Below are positions 23,648 through 32,932 of a stretch of DNA of 64,000 nucleotides, piece by piece. Source of the stretch: Streptomyces sclerotialus (GTDB lineage: Bacteria; Actinomycetota; Actinomycetes; Streptomycetales; Streptomycetaceae); the NCBI RefSeq assembly GCF_040907265.1, contig NZ_JBFOHP010000002.1:7502001-7566000 (forward strand), read 5' to 3'. Numbering within the stretch: position 1 is the stretch's first letter; every line of letters begins with the position of its first letter. The translations under genes and the position numbers were made by a program. The notes below the pieces were generated by a model. That model was given only the letters and a program-made list of their open reading frames with translations, did not search any database and was not told the origin of the DNA.

Positions 23648-25282
23648 TCAGGTCAGTTCGAATCCGTGGTAGTGGGCCACCGCCACTCCGTCGCCTATTT
23701 GCCTGTACGTGCCGACGCCGCCGATGAAGGGCATGAAGACGCGTTGTTTGCCGGGGATGTTGGCGCCCATGTACCAGGAGGCGGCCTGGGGCATGAGGGT
23801 GAGGGCCGCGAGGTCGTTGGTGGTGTTCACCCAGTTGTCCTCGGCCTCGGGCGCCGCCTCCATACGGTTCAGCCCGTGCTCGCGCAGGTGCTCCAGCGCG
23901 CGCGTGATCCAGTCGACGTGGTACTCGATCGAGGTCAGCATGTTGGACAGCACCGACGGGCTCTGCGGGCCGGTGACCATGAACAGGTTCGGGAAGCCGG
24001 CCGACATCAGGCCGAGATACGTGCGCGGGCCGTGGGCCCACTTCTCGCGCAGGGTTCCGGCGGCGCCGCGGATGTCCATGGCGCGCAGCGCACCGGTCAT
24101 CGCGTCGAAGCCCGTGGCGAGGATGATGACGTCGAACGCGTACGTGCGCTCGCGCCCCGCCTCGCCCACGACGATCCCGCGCTCGGTGACGCGCCGGATC
24201 GGCTGCACGTTGAGGTCGACCAGCGACACGTGGGGCTGGTTGTAGACCTCGAAGTAGCCGGTGTCGACGCACATCCGCTTGCTGGCGATCGGGTACGTAC
24301 GCGGCGACAGCTTCTCGGCCAGCTCCGGGTCCCTGACCTTCTCGCGGATCCGGCCGCGTACGTACTCCGCGGCGATCTCGTTGGCGCCGGCGTCCCTGAG
24401 GATGTCCGTGAACGCGCTGGAGAAGCACAGGCCGCCGTCGGCCCACCGCTTGTCGAACTCGCGCCGGGCTTCCTCGGCGTCGGCCTCCGCCAGGGACCGC
24501 ATGCCCTCCGGGCAGCCGAATCCGGTACGCGACATCCGGCTGTGCTCCCGGATCTCGGGGTAGCGCTTCCTGGCAGCCGCCAGGCGTTCCTCGTTCGGCC
24601 CGTTGTGCGCCGGTACGGCGAAGCTCGGTGTGCGCTGGAAGACCGTGAGTTCCGCGACGGCCGGGGCGATCGCGGTGATCGTCTGCACGCCGGACGAACC
24701 GGTGCCGATGACGGCGACGCGCTTGCCCGCCAGGTCGACGTCCTCGTGCGGCCAGCGGGACGTCCAGTACACCTCGCCCGAGAAGTCGTCCAGCCCTTCG
24801 AACACCGGCCGGGACGGTACCGAGAGGCACCCGGTCGCCGCGATCACGTACTGCGCCGTCCGGGACGTACCGTCGTCCGTCGTCACCGTCCAGCGGTGCG
24901 TGTCCTCGTCCCAGTCCAGCCGTTCGACGCGGGTGCCGAAGGTGATGTCCTCGCGCAGGCCGTACCGGTGCGCGACGTGCCGCGCGTAGGACAGCAGCTC
25001 CGGCTGGGCCGCGTACCGCTCGCTCCAGTTCCACTCCTGCTGGAGCTCCGGATCGAAGGAGTACGAGTACTCGATCGACTCGATGTCGCAGCGGGCGCCC
25101 GGGTAGCGGTTCCAGTACCAGGTGCCGCCGACGTCGTCGCCGGCCTCGATGATCCGGGCGTCGAACCCGAGGCGGCGCAGCCGGTACAGCTGGTAGAGGC
25201 CGGCGAATCCGGCACCGATGATGAGGACGTCGTGGTGTCGGGACGTGGAGTGGGGCGCAGACATGACGTGGTGATCAGGCAT
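23648..25282 (-). CDS. Baeyer-Villiger-type flavin monooxygenase
   Basis: 544 residues. FAD-binding GAGFAG (23-28), GGTWYWNRYPGARCD (52-66) as in cyclohexanone and phenylacetone monooxygenases, and NADPH-binding GTGSSG (193-198). The class fingerprint FxGxxxHxxxWP reads F167-S-G-E-V-Y-W173-T-S-R-W-P, so the usual His is Trp. AAGGAAGG precedes the ATG at 25282, which overlaps the esterase stop by eight bases. A ketone-to-ester step by this enzyme followed by ester cleavage by its partner is the classic two-gene pathway for cyclic or aryl ketones. The substrate is unknown. Confidence 0.93.
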   Translation of the reverse strand: MPDHHVMSAPHSTSRHHDVLIIGAGFAGLYQLYRLRRLGFDARIIEAGDDVGGTWYWNRYPGARCDIESIEYSYSFDPELQQEWNWSERYAAQPELLSYARHVAHRYGLREDITFGTRVERLDWDEDTHRWTVTTDDGTSRTAQYVIAATGCLSVPSRPVFEGLDDFSGEVYWTSRWPHEDVDLAGKRVAVIGTGSSGVQTITAIAPAVAELTVFQRTPSFAVPAHNGPNEERLAAARKRYPEIREHSRMSRTGFGCPEGMRSLAEADAEEARREFDKRWADGGLCFSSAFTDILRDAGANEIAAEYVRGRIREKVRDPELAEKLSPRTYPIASKRMCVDTGYFEVYNQPHVSLVDLNVQPIRRVTERGIVVGEAGRERTYAFDVIILATGFDAMTGALRAMDIRGAAGTLREKWAHGPRTYLGLMSAGFPNLFMVTGPQSPSVLSNMLTSIEYHVDWITRALEHLREHGLNRMEAAPEAEDNWVNTTNDLAALTLMPQAASWYMGANIPGKQRVFMPFIGGVGTYRQIGDGVAVAHYHGFELT

Positions 25283-26234
25283 GGCGGGCGCCTTCCTTGG
25301 CGAACGAGGCGACGAAGCGGTTGATGTGGTCGGCGACGACCTTCATGCCCTCGTCCTGACCGGGCAGGATGTTCGCCATCTGGAAGTACGCGTGCATCTG
25401 CCCCTCGGCCTCCGCGAGCGTGACCCGCACCCCGGCGTCCCGCAACGCCTTCGCGTACGCGACCCCTTCGTCGTGCAAGGGGTCGTACTGGGCGACGTAC
25501 ACCAGCGCCGGGGGCAGCCACGCGTGGCTTGCGGCGCGGAGCGGTGACGCGTCCGGGTGCGTGCGCGCCTCCTCGTCCGCGAGGTAGTGGTCCCAGAACC
25601 ACACCATGGTGTCCCGGCTGAGCATCAGCTGGTTCTCGGGCGCGAGGCAGGAGTCCGTGTTCAGGTCGCAGTCGGTCACGGGGTAGACGAGGATCTGGTA
25701 GTCGATCTTCGGCCCCGCCTTGTCGCGTGCCCACAGCGTCATCACCGCGCTGATGTTCCCGCCCGCGCTGTCGCCGGCGACGATCAGTGGCACGCCCTCG
25801 GGAGCCAGTTCCGCGGCGTGCCCGGCCACCCACTCCAGGCCGGTCCAACTGTCCTCGAGCGCGGTCGGGAAGGGGTGCTCGGGGGCCTTGCGGTAGTTGA
25901 CGAGCACCACGGTCGACCGGGTCATGTTCGCCAGCCGGCGGCCCACGTGGTCGTACTGCAGGTCGATGTCGCCGAGCACCCAGCCGCCGCCGTGGAAGTA
26001 GACGATGATCGCCTGCGGCACGCCCTCGGGCTCCAGTACGCGGATCCGGAACCGGCCCCCCTTGCCGTCGAGTCTGTGGTTCCGGACGGCTCCGACCTCC
26101 GGGCCCCGGCCGCTCAGACCGGCGAGTACCGGCCCGCTCATCCGGGCGATCGCCGGTGTCGACTCGTGGGCCGCCGGGCCACCGGCCGCGGCCAGCTGGG
26201 CCAGGAATGCGTGGGACACGGGTTCCAGCGGCAT
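25275..26234 (-). CDS. Alpha/beta hydrolase, hormone-sensitive-lipase family esterase
   Basis: 319 residues. The oxyanion-hole motif HGGGW (81-85), the nucleophile elbow GDSAGG (Ser156), the acid in YDPLHDEG and the base in GQMHAYFQM complete the triad of family IV (HSL) esterases. No signal peptide, so it is cytoplasmic. It lies directly upstream of the BVMO gene and overlaps it, suggesting that it opens the ester or lactone that the BVMO makes. The AraC-family gene at 26538 is divergent and is the likely regulator. Confidence 0.93.
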   Translation of the reverse strand: MPLEPVSHAFLAQLAAAGGPAAHESTPAIARMSGPVLAGLSGRGPEVGAVRNHRLDGKGGRFRIRVLEPEGVPQAIIVYFHGGGWVLGDIDLQYDHVGRRLANMTRSTVVLVNYRKAPEHPFPTALEDSWTGLEWVAGHAAELAPEGVPLIVAGDSAGGNISAVMTLWARDKAGPKIDYQILVYPVTDCDLNTDSCLAPENQLMLSRDTMVWFWDHYLADEEARTHPDASPLRAASHAWLPPALVYVAQYDPLHDEGVAYAKALRDAGVRVTLAEAEGQMHAYFQMANILPGQDEGMKVVADHINRFVASFAKEGARHA

Positions 26235-26537
26235 GACACCCTCACCTTCTTCGGTTCTCGGCTCATGGGTCTTCGGCTTACGCGTCTCCGGCTTAGGGGG
26301 CTTCGGTTTACGGGTCTCGGCTTACGGGTCCTCGGCTTCGGCTTCCGGTGCCTTCTCGTCGGTCGCGCGTGTTACGGGCTCACGGGTTCACGCGCTTGCG
26401 GGCTCACGGGCTCATGGCGCACCACGGTAAGGTCGGATGCCGCTCAACGGCAGGGCAGTCGGGGCCAGAACTCGGCAGTTCCGGCCACCGCCCCGGTGCC
26501 GGTGCGTGCGCGACGCCCCGCAGTGAGGGGGACGACG
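26235..26537. other. Divergent promoter region between esterase and AraC genes
   Basis: The region must contain the promoters of both genes. More than half of it is degenerate tandem repeat (see 26272-26330). Nothing else is distinguishable. Confidence 0.5.
26272..26330. repeat. Degenerate 15-bp tandem repeat in a promoter region
   Basis: Units TTCGGCTTACGCGTC, TCCGGCTTAGGGGGC, TTCGGTTTACGGGTC and TCGGCTTACGGGTC follow one another. Related pieces (CGGGCTCACGGGTTCACG and similar) continue to about 26417. The unit keeps T/A-containing cores in an otherwise GC-rich stretch. Confidence 0.7.
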
Positions 26538-27596
26538 ATGACGACGGCTCATGAAAGGCCCGCGGCCGGGAGAACCGGGGCTTCCTGGGACCACCCGCGG
26601 ACGATGGTCGGCGTATCGATCCTGTGCGAGTGGGCCGTCCGGCAGGGAGCCGGTCTCGGCACGCTGCTGCGCGGGTCCCGCATCGACCCGTGGCGGCTGG
26701 CCGACCCGGACGGGCTGATCGAGGCGCAGCAGGAGATCGTGGTGATCCGTAACCTGCTCACCGCGTTCGACGACCGGGCCGGACTGGGCACCGAGCTCGG
26801 GCGGTGCTACCACCTCACCGCGTACGGCTACTTCGGCTATCTGCTCGCGGCGTGCTCGTCGGTGCGGGAGACCCTCCGGTACGGCTTGCGGTACATGCCG
26901 CTCACCTTCGCCTTCTCGACGATGTCGGCCCACGTCAGGGAGCCGGGGCAGTACGTACTGGGGATGGCGTCCGATGACGTGCCCGAGGACATCCGGCGGT
27001 TCGTCGTCGAGCGGGACGTGGCCGCCACCGTCCAGCTCCAGCGCGAGGTCTTCCCGGGGCCGGGCCAGGTGCCCCTGCGCGAGATCAGGCTGGCGCACGA
27101 GATCGGCGAGACCCGGCGGCGCGCGGTGTACCGGGACCATTACCGGGTCCCGGTGCGCTTCGGCCGTCCCCGTACCGAGCTGGTCTTCGACGTGCGGTAC
27201 CTCGACCAGGTGCCGCCGATGGCGAACCCGCACACCGCGCTCGTCATGGCCGAGCAGTGTGAGCGGGTCCGGGCGGAGCGCCTGCACCGCACCGGCGTCT
27301 CGGCCAGGGTCCGCGCCCAGCTGCTCGGCCAGGACTCGCTCGCCACCAGCCTGGAGGAGGTCGCCGAGCAGCTGCACTACGCCCCCAGGACCCTGCGGCG
27401 GCACCTGGAGAACGAGGGCACGACCTTCCGGGCGATCCTCGACGAGGTGCGGCGCGGCCTCGCCGAGACCCTGCTCCGCGACCCCTCGGTCCCGCGCTAC
27501 GAGATCGCCCGGCAGCTCGGCTACCAGGACTGGTCGAGCTTCCTCCGGGCACGCCGCCGCTGGCGGACCGTGGTCCGAGGGACATCGGACCGGTGA
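26538..27596 (+). CDS. AraC family transcriptional regulator (arabinose-binding-like N-domain)
   Basis: 352 residues. Residues about 25-205 form the domain found in OruR/ArgR-type AraC regulators (LGTELGRCYHLTAYGYFGYLLAACSS block). Residues about 255-345 are the two-helix DNA-binding domain (SLEEVAEQLHYAPRTLRRHL and ETLLRDPSVPRYEIARQLGYQ). The second signature reads LGYQDWSSFLRARRRW. GAGGGGGAC precedes the ATG at 26538. It is divergent from the esterase-BVMO pair, which this class commonly activates in answer to the pathway substrate. Confidence 0.93.
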   Translation: MTTAHERPAAGRTGASWDHPRTMVGVSILCEWAVRQGAGLGTLLRGSRIDPWRLADPDGLIEAQQEIVVIRNLLTAFDDRAGLGTELGRCYHLTAYGYFGYLLAACSSVRETLRYGLRYMPLTFAFSTMSAHVREPGQYVLGMASDDVPEDIRRFVVERDVAATVQLQREVFPGPGQVPLREIRLAHEIGETRRRAVYRDHYRVPVRFGRPRTELVFDVRYLDQVPPMANPHTALVMAEQCERVRAERLHRTGVSARVRAQLLGQDSLATSLEEVAEQLHYAPRTLRRHLENEGTTFRAILDEVRRGLAETLLRDPSVPRYEIARQLGYQDWSSFLRARRRWRTVVRGTSDR

Positions 27597-27614
27597 GCCG
27601 CCTATCCTCGCCGG

Positions 27615-28943
27615 GTGAGTAGCAGCAGCCACAACCAGCACTTCCGGCGCTCCGTCCGCTCCTGGCTCGTCGTGCCGGAGAGCCCTCGGATGTCCGCGTC
27701 GGACCGCTCCCGGCGGTTCCCGTTGCGGTCGCCGGCCGTCGTGGACGTGGTCATCACGGTGGCCGTCCTGGGGCTGTCGGTCTGGAACAGCGTGAAGAAC
27801 CCGTACCTCGGACCGGCCGCACCGTGGGCCAACCTGCTGCTCGCCGCCCTGGGCGCGCTGCCCCTCCTGGTGCGGCGCCGGCTTCCCGAGGTCACACTGG
27901 CGGTCGCGCTCGTTGCGAAGGCCTTCCAGGTCTCGTCCTTCGTCCAGCCCTTCGCCTACTACGCCGAAGGCGCGTACCGCGGACCGCACAGCCGCCGGAC
28001 GGCCTGGGCGACGGCCGGGGCCGGACTCCTGCTGGTCATCCCCTGGAAGGCCGAGGCCTGGACGCATCCGCGCATGCTGGCCGGCGGTTTCCTGGTCAAC
28101 TTCGTGCTCGCGGTCCTCGTGCCGCTGCTCCTGGGGCTGTACGTGGGGGAGCGGCGGGCGGTGCTCGCCGGGCTGGTGGAACGGGCCGAGCGCGCCGAAC
28201 GGGAGCAGCGGCTCCTCGCGGAGGCCGCACGGGCCGAGGAGCGCCAGCGGATCGCCGGTGAGATGCACGACGTCGTCTCGCACCAGGTGAGCCTGATCGT
28301 GGTGCACGCCAACGCGCTGGCCACCGTGGCGCACGACCCGAAGGTGACGGCCGAGGCCGCGCAGATCATCCAGACGGCCGGCCGGCAGGCGCTCACGGAG
28401 CTGCGCGAGATGCTGGGCCTGCTCAAGGGCGGCCCCGAGACCGCGGACGCGGACGGAGGCGGGGCAGGAGCAGGCGCAGGGACAACGGACGGGGACGGCG
28501 ACGCCGCGGCAACTCCTGCTACCGCTGCCGTCAGCCGGGTCGCCGCGCTGGCCGACAGCTCACGTGCCGCCGGGCTGCCCGTCACGCTGCACAGCGAGGG
28601 CGAGCCCCGGCCGCTCGCCGAACCCGTCGAGCGGGCCGCTTACCGCGTCGTGCAGGAAGCGCTGACGAACGTGCACAAGCATGCGCCCGGCGCGGCCACG
28701 GACGTCCGCGTGGCCTACGGGTCCGGGACGCTCAGCGTGAGCGTCACCAACGGCCCGGCGGGCCGCCCGGCCGAAGCGGCCCCCGACGGCGCCGGGCCCC
28801 TGCTGCCCAGCGGCGGACACGGCCTGATCGGCCTCGCCGAGCGGGTACGTCTGGCCGGTGGCGACATCGAGAGCGGCCCCCGGCCCGACGGCGGGTTCCG
28901 GGTGCACGCCACACTCCCGGCCCCGCCGCGGACCGCCGGCTGA
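27615..28943 (+). CDS. Two-component sensor histidine kinase (HisKA_3/NarX type), orphan
   Basis: 442 residues if the GTG at 27615 is used; TATCCT seven bases before it would give a leaderless message. An ATG at 27690 with GGAGAG upstream is the other option. Four to five membrane helices (about 40-175) are followed by a coiled linker, the phospho-acceptor block AGEMHDVVSHQVSLI (His218), a Gly/Ala/Asp-rich insert, and the ATPase domain (VVQEALTNVHKHAPG as N-box, GGHGLIGLAERV as G-box). No response regulator gene is adjacent. An orphan NarL-type regulator is at 56906. Confidence 0.92.
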   Translation: MSSSSHNQHFRRSVRSWLVVPESPRMSASDRSRRFPLRSPAVVDVVITVAVLGLSVWNSVKNPYLGPAAPWANLLLAALGALPLLVRRRLPEVTLAVALVAKAFQVSSFVQPFAYYAEGAYRGPHSRRTAWATAGAGLLLVIPWKAEAWTHPRMLAGGFLVNFVLAVLVPLLLGLYVGERRAVLAGLVERAERAEREQRLLAEAARAEERQRIAGEMHDVVSHQVSLIVVHANALATVAHDPKVTAEAAQIIQTAGRQALTELREMLGLLKGGPETADADGGGAGAGAGTTDGDGDAAATPATAAVSRVAALADSSRAAGLPVTLHSEGEPRPLAEPVERAAYRVVQEALTNVHKHAPGAATDVRVAYGSGTLSVSVTNGPAGRPAEAAPDGAGPLLPSGGHGLIGLAERVRLAGGDIESGPRPDGGFRVHATLPAPPRTAG

Positions 28944-28972
28944 CGGACCGGCCGGCAGAGCTGACGAAGCCG

Positions 28973-29686
28973 CTAGCCGCCGGTGACGCGGAAGGAACGG
29001 GTCGCGAAGTCCAGGCCGCCCGGGGACGAGGTGATCTCGTAGCCGAACTGGACGTCGCCGATGGTCTCGTCGCCCCACCAGCCCTGCTGCTGGATCCACC
29101 GCAGGACGGGCAGCAGGTCGACCGTGCCCGCCGAGGAGTCGGAGGTGCGCAGGAACGAGTACACCTGGTTCGCGCCGTTGTCGCCCTTGTAGACCTTCCA
29201 GGTGGCGCCGCCGAGGGTGACGGTGGCCTGTTCGGTGCCGATCGGGCCGACGGCGCCGGTGTGGTTGACCCAGAGCATGACCTCGTGGTCGTAGTCGCTG
29301 TCCCAGATGTCGTACGCGGTGCTGTACGCGCCGGACGCCGGCACGCTCACGTCGTACGAGCTGGTCAGCGAGGTGATGCTGCTGAGCGGTTTGTTGATGA
29401 CCTTCTTCGCGTTGGGGTAGGACTTCACGCCGGAGGTGGCCGGGTGGTCGGCCGTCACCTCCCACTCCGAGGCGGACTCGGCCCGGATCGTCTGGGAACC
29501 GGCGCCCGATCCCCAGACGTTGTTGTAGAGCGTGTAGCCGTCAGGGGTGGTGTACGAGCCGAACGGCTCCGAGGAGGACCAGGTGGCGGCCTGGGCCGGG
29601 GCCGCGGCGAAGCCGAGCAGGGCGGTGAAGGCCGCGGCGAGGGCCAGCGGGAGCCGGGTGCCGGGGCGCGGGCTGCGGTGTGCCAT
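28973..29686 (-). CDS. Secreted glycoside hydrolase family 12 (endoglucanase/xyloglucanase)
   Basis: 237 residues with a Sec signal peptide ending near AQAA (31-34). The GH12 active-site Glu pair is in HEVMLWVN (Glu135, nucleophile) and FGYEI (Glu217, acid/base). The mature enzyme is a single jelly-roll domain without a carbohydrate-binding module. It is the last gene of the minus-strand sugar-utilisation run. Next to an alpha-xylosidase, extracellular cleavage of xyloglucan is the best guess, though beta-1,4-glucan is possible. Confidence 0.9.
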   Translation of the reverse strand: MAHRSPRPGTRLPLALAAAFTALLGFAAAPAQAATWSSSEPFGSYTTPDGYTLYNNVWGSGAGSQTIRAESASEWEVTADHPATSGVKSYPNAKKVINKPLSSITSLTSSYDVSVPASGAYSTAYDIWDSDYDHEVMLWVNHTGAVGPIGTEQATVTLGGATWKVYKGDNGANQVYSFLRTSDSSAGTVDLLPVLRWIQQQGWWGDETIGDVQFGYEITSSPGGLDFATRSFRVTGG

Positions 29687-29778
29687 GGGAAGACCCTTCC
29701 TGTGCTGTGGGGGAGTCGCGCTGTACCGCCGTACACCCTCTGGTCGCTGCTCGCCGGAGGGAGGTTGCCGCCCTCGGC

Positions 29779-32070
29779 TCAGTCGTCCGCGTCGAGTCGT
29801 GCGGACAGTTCCGGGGTTCCGGGCGGGGCCGTCAGGAAGGTGCCGGTCTGGGTGAGGAGCACGTGCCAGGGGCCGGGGGCCCCGGTGGCCCGGACGGTGA
29901 CGCGCGGGCCGTCCCTGTGGGTGCGGAACACCGCGTCGGGTGCGCCGTCCGGGGCCGGGACCCTGGTGGTCACCGTCTCGCCGTCACGGAGCCGGTGCAC
30001 GCGCAGGGTCACGTCGTGCCGCCAGTCGCTGACGGCGGTGTCGGACGTGCTGCCGAAGGGGATGACGGAGCCGGGCCGGGCGAGCAGGGGCAGGCTGTCG
30101 AAGCCGTAGGTCTCGCGCCGCCAGCCCGGTCCGGATACCCGCTCGCCGGAGAGCAGGTGGGTCCACTCCCCGTCCGGCACGTAGTACTCCACGGTGCCGT
30201 CGGCGCTGAGGACCGGCGCCACCAGCAGGTCGTCGCCGAGCATGTACTGCCGGTCGAGGGTGTGGCAGGCCGGGTCGCCGGGGAAGTCCAGCAGCATCGC
30301 GCGCATCACCGGCGTACCGTGCTCCGCCGCCTGCCGGGCCGCGTGGAAGAGGTACGGCATCAGCCGGTGCTTGAGCCGGGTGAAGTCGCGGGTGACGGCG
30401 ACGGCTTCCTCGTCGTAGTCCCACGGCACGCGGTACGAGGTGCTGCCGTGCAGCCGGCTGTGCGAGGACAGCAGACCGAACTGCACCCAGCGCTTGAAGA
30501 CCTCGGGGCTCGGCGTGCCTTCGAAGCCGCCGATGTCGTGGCTCCAGAAGCCGAAGCCGGAGAGGCCCAGGGAGAGGCCGCCGCGCAGCGACTCGGCCAT
30601 GGCGCCGAAGGTGGACTCGCAGTCGCCGCCCCAGTGCACGGGGAACTGCTGGCCGCCGGCGGTCGCGGAGCGCGCGAAGAGCACGGCCTCGTCCGCGCCG
30701 CGCTCGGCGGTGAGCGTCTCGAAGACCGTGCGGTTGTAGAGGTGGGTGTAGTAGTTGTGCATCCGGGCCGGGTCGGCTCCGTCGTGCCAGACGACATCGG
30801 TGGGGATGCGCTCCCCGAAGTCGGTCTTGAAGCAGTCGACGCCCTGCCCGAGCAGCCCGCGCAGCTTGTCCGCGTACCACTCGCGCGCCCCGGGGTGGGT
30901 GAAGTCGACCAGGCCCATGCCGGCCTGCCACATGTCCCACTGCCAGACACTGCCGTCCGGCCTGCGGACCAGGTACCCGAGGCGGGCGGCCTCCTCGAAG
31001 AGGGGGGACTTCTGGGCGATGTACGGGTTGATCCACACGCAGATGCGCAGGCCCTGGTCCTTGAGGCGCCGCAGCATTCCTTCCGGGTCGGGGAAGACCG
31101 CCGGGTCCCAGGTGAAGTCGCACCACTGGTACGCGCGCATCCAGAAGCAGTCGAAGTGGAAGACGCCGAGGGGGATGTCGCGCTCGGCCATGCCGCGTAC
31201 GAAGCGGGTGACGGTGTCCTCGTCGTAGGAGGTGGTGAAGGAGGTGGACAGCCACAGCCCGAACGACCACGCGGGCGGCAGCGCGGGGCGGCCGGTCAGC
31301 GCGGTGTAGCGGTCCAGTACCTCCTTCGGCGACGGGCCGTGGACGACGTAGTACTCCAGGCTCTGGTCCTCGACGCTGAACTGGACCTGGCCGACCGCCT
31401 CGGAGCCCACCTCGTAGGAGACCTGGCCAGGGTGGTTGACGAAGACGCCGTAGCCGCGGTTGGTGAGGTGGAACGGGACGTTCTTGTAGGCCTGTTCGCT
31501 GGCGGTGCCGCCGTCCGCCTGCCAGATGTCCACCCGCTGCCCGTTGCGGGTGAACGGTGTGAAGCGCTCGCCCAGCCCGTACACCAGCTCGCCGACGCCG
31601 AGGGAGAGCTGGGCGAGGGAGTGGTGGGCGCCGTCGGGGGTCGTGGCGAACCCGGTGCCGCGCGCCCCGGCGGTGGTGAGGGGGCGGCCGTCGGCGGTGA
31701 AGTCGAGCCGGTACGGGGCCGCTGTGTCGACTCGCAACGACAGCCCTCCGGTGGTCAGTTCGAGCACGGTGCCGTCGCGGTGCACCTTGCCGGCGGGTGT
31801 GCTGTCCGGCGCCGTGCGCAGGGTGAAGTGGGGGCCGCGGTCGGCGGTGCCGGCGTGGTGGGTGGCGCGGACGCCGATGACGCCTTCGGCGGGCGAGAAG
31901 CACTCCACGGTCAGCAGGGGGGCGTTGAGCGTGTCGCCGCGGTGCCGGACGTGGCGTACGGCGGCGTAGAGGGTGAAGCGGTCGTCCGCTGCCCGGGTGC
32001 CGGTGATCTCGGTGGCGTACGACGCATCGACGCCGTCCCGCATCAGCCAGTAGCCGTCGGTGAACTTCAT
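29779..32070 (-). CDS. GH31 alpha-xylosidase (YicI type)
   Basis: 763 residues, no signal peptide, so it acts on imported oligosaccharides. The catalytic nucleophile is in FKTDFGERIPTD (Asp417), essentially the motif of E. coli YicI, and the acid/base is in HWGGDCESTF (Asp483). The FHFDCFWM block that gives xylosidase rather than glucosidase specificity in this group is also present (305-311). It removes alpha-1,6-xylose from the non-reducing end of xyloglucan oligosaccharides. It follows the permease genes by 33 bases in one apparent operon. Confidence 0.95.
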   Translation of the reverse strand: MKFTDGYWLMRDGVDASYATEITGTRAADDRFTLYAAVRHVRHRGDTLNAPLLTVECFSPAEGVIGVRATHHAGTADRGPHFTLRTAPDSTPAGKVHRDGTVLELTTGGLSLRVDTAAPYRLDFTADGRPLTTAGARGTGFATTPDGAHHSLAQLSLGVGELVYGLGERFTPFTRNGQRVDIWQADGGTASEQAYKNVPFHLTNRGYGVFVNHPGQVSYEVGSEAVGQVQFSVEDQSLEYYVVHGPSPKEVLDRYTALTGRPALPPAWSFGLWLSTSFTTSYDEDTVTRFVRGMAERDIPLGVFHFDCFWMRAYQWCDFTWDPAVFPDPEGMLRRLKDQGLRICVWINPYIAQKSPLFEEAARLGYLVRRPDGSVWQWDMWQAGMGLVDFTHPGAREWYADKLRGLLGQGVDCFKTDFGERIPTDVVWHDGADPARMHNYYTHLYNRTVFETLTAERGADEAVLFARSATAGGQQFPVHWGGDCESTFGAMAESLRGGLSLGLSGFGFWSHDIGGFEGTPSPEVFKRWVQFGLLSSHSRLHGSTSYRVPWDYDEEAVAVTRDFTRLKHRLMPYLFHAARQAAEHGTPVMRAMLLDFPGDPACHTLDRQYMLGDDLLVAPVLSADGTVEYYVPDGEWTHLLSGERVSGPGWRRETYGFDSLPLLARPGSVIPFGSTSDTAVSDWRHDVTLRVHRLRDGETVTTRVPAPDGAPDAVFRTHRDGPRVTVRATGAPGPWHVLLTQTGTFLTAPPGTPELSARLDADD

Positions 32071-32103
32071 CAGATGAACAGCCTTTCCGGTACGGCGCGT
32101 TGG

Positions 32104-32925
32104 CTACTTGACGGAGCCGCCGGCGATGCCCGCGGCGATGTACTTCTGTGCGACGACGAGCAGGACCGCGGCGGGTACGGCGGACAGCACGGCCGTCGCC
32201 ATGACCGCGCCCCAGTCGCTGACGTGGGCGCCGACGAACTGGTAGATGCCGAGCGTGACCGGCTTGACGTCGTCGGTGGTGTTGAGGGTCAGCGCGAACA
32301 TGAAGTCCGACCAGGCGAAGAGGAAGGTGAACAGCCCGGCCGTGATGAGGGCGTTGCGGCTCATCGGGAGCACGATGCGGACGAAGGCGGTGAAGCGGTT
32401 CGCGCCGTCGACCAGTGCCGCCTCGATCACCTCACCGGGGAGGGACACCATGAACGCACGCAGCAGCACGATGGAGAACGGCAGCCCGAGCGAGGCGTCG
32501 GCCAGGATCAGCCCGAGGTAGGAGTTGACCAGCCCCAGCTCGGCGTACGCGCTGTAGAGGGCGTTGGCGATGACGATGCCCGGCACCATCTGCGTGATGA
32601 GCGTGGTGAAGACGACGCTGCGGCCGCCGCGCAGCGCGGACTGCGCCAGCCCGTACGCGGCGGGCGCCGCCAGCGCGAGACAGACGGCGACGGCACCGAG
32701 CGCGACGGCCAGGCTGGTGAGCATCGAACGGCCCTGGCTCTCCAGCGCGAGCCGGAAGCTCGTCAGGCCGGGATCGCTCGGGAACCAGTCGACCGCGATG
32801 CCCGACGCGGGCTGGAGTGCGGTGTTCAGCATCCAGTAGACCGGGAAGAGCAGCACGGCGAGTATCAGCAGCGCTGCGGCGGTGTTCCAGGCGCCGCGCA
32901 GCCGGCGAGCAGGTGTCGGGAGCAC
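32104..32925 (-). CDS. Carbohydrate ABC transporter permease (MalG type)
   Basis: 273 residues, six membrane helices. The cytoplasmic EAA loop reads EAALVDGANRFTAFVRIVLP, where the ATPase docks. The C-terminal GGSVK is usual for MalG-like subunits. It lies eight bases after the MalF-type gene. No ATPase gene is present in the locus; in Streptomyces such importers are usually driven by the shared ATPase MsiK encoded elsewhere. Confidence 0.95.
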   Translation of the reverse strand: MLPTPARRLRGAWNTAAALLILAVLLFPVYWMLNTALQPASGIAVDWFPSDPGLTSFRLALESQGRSMLTSLAVALGAVAVCLALAAPAAYGLAQSALRGGRSVVFTTLITQMVPGIVIANALYSAYAELGLVNSYLGLILADASLGLPFSIVLLRAFMVSLPGEVIEAALVDGANRFTAFVRIVLPMSRNALITAGLFTFLFAWSDFMFALTLNTTDDVKPVTLGIYQFVGAHVSDWGAVMATAVLSAVPAAVLLVVAQKYIAAGIAGGSVK

Positions 32926-32932
32926 TTCGAGA

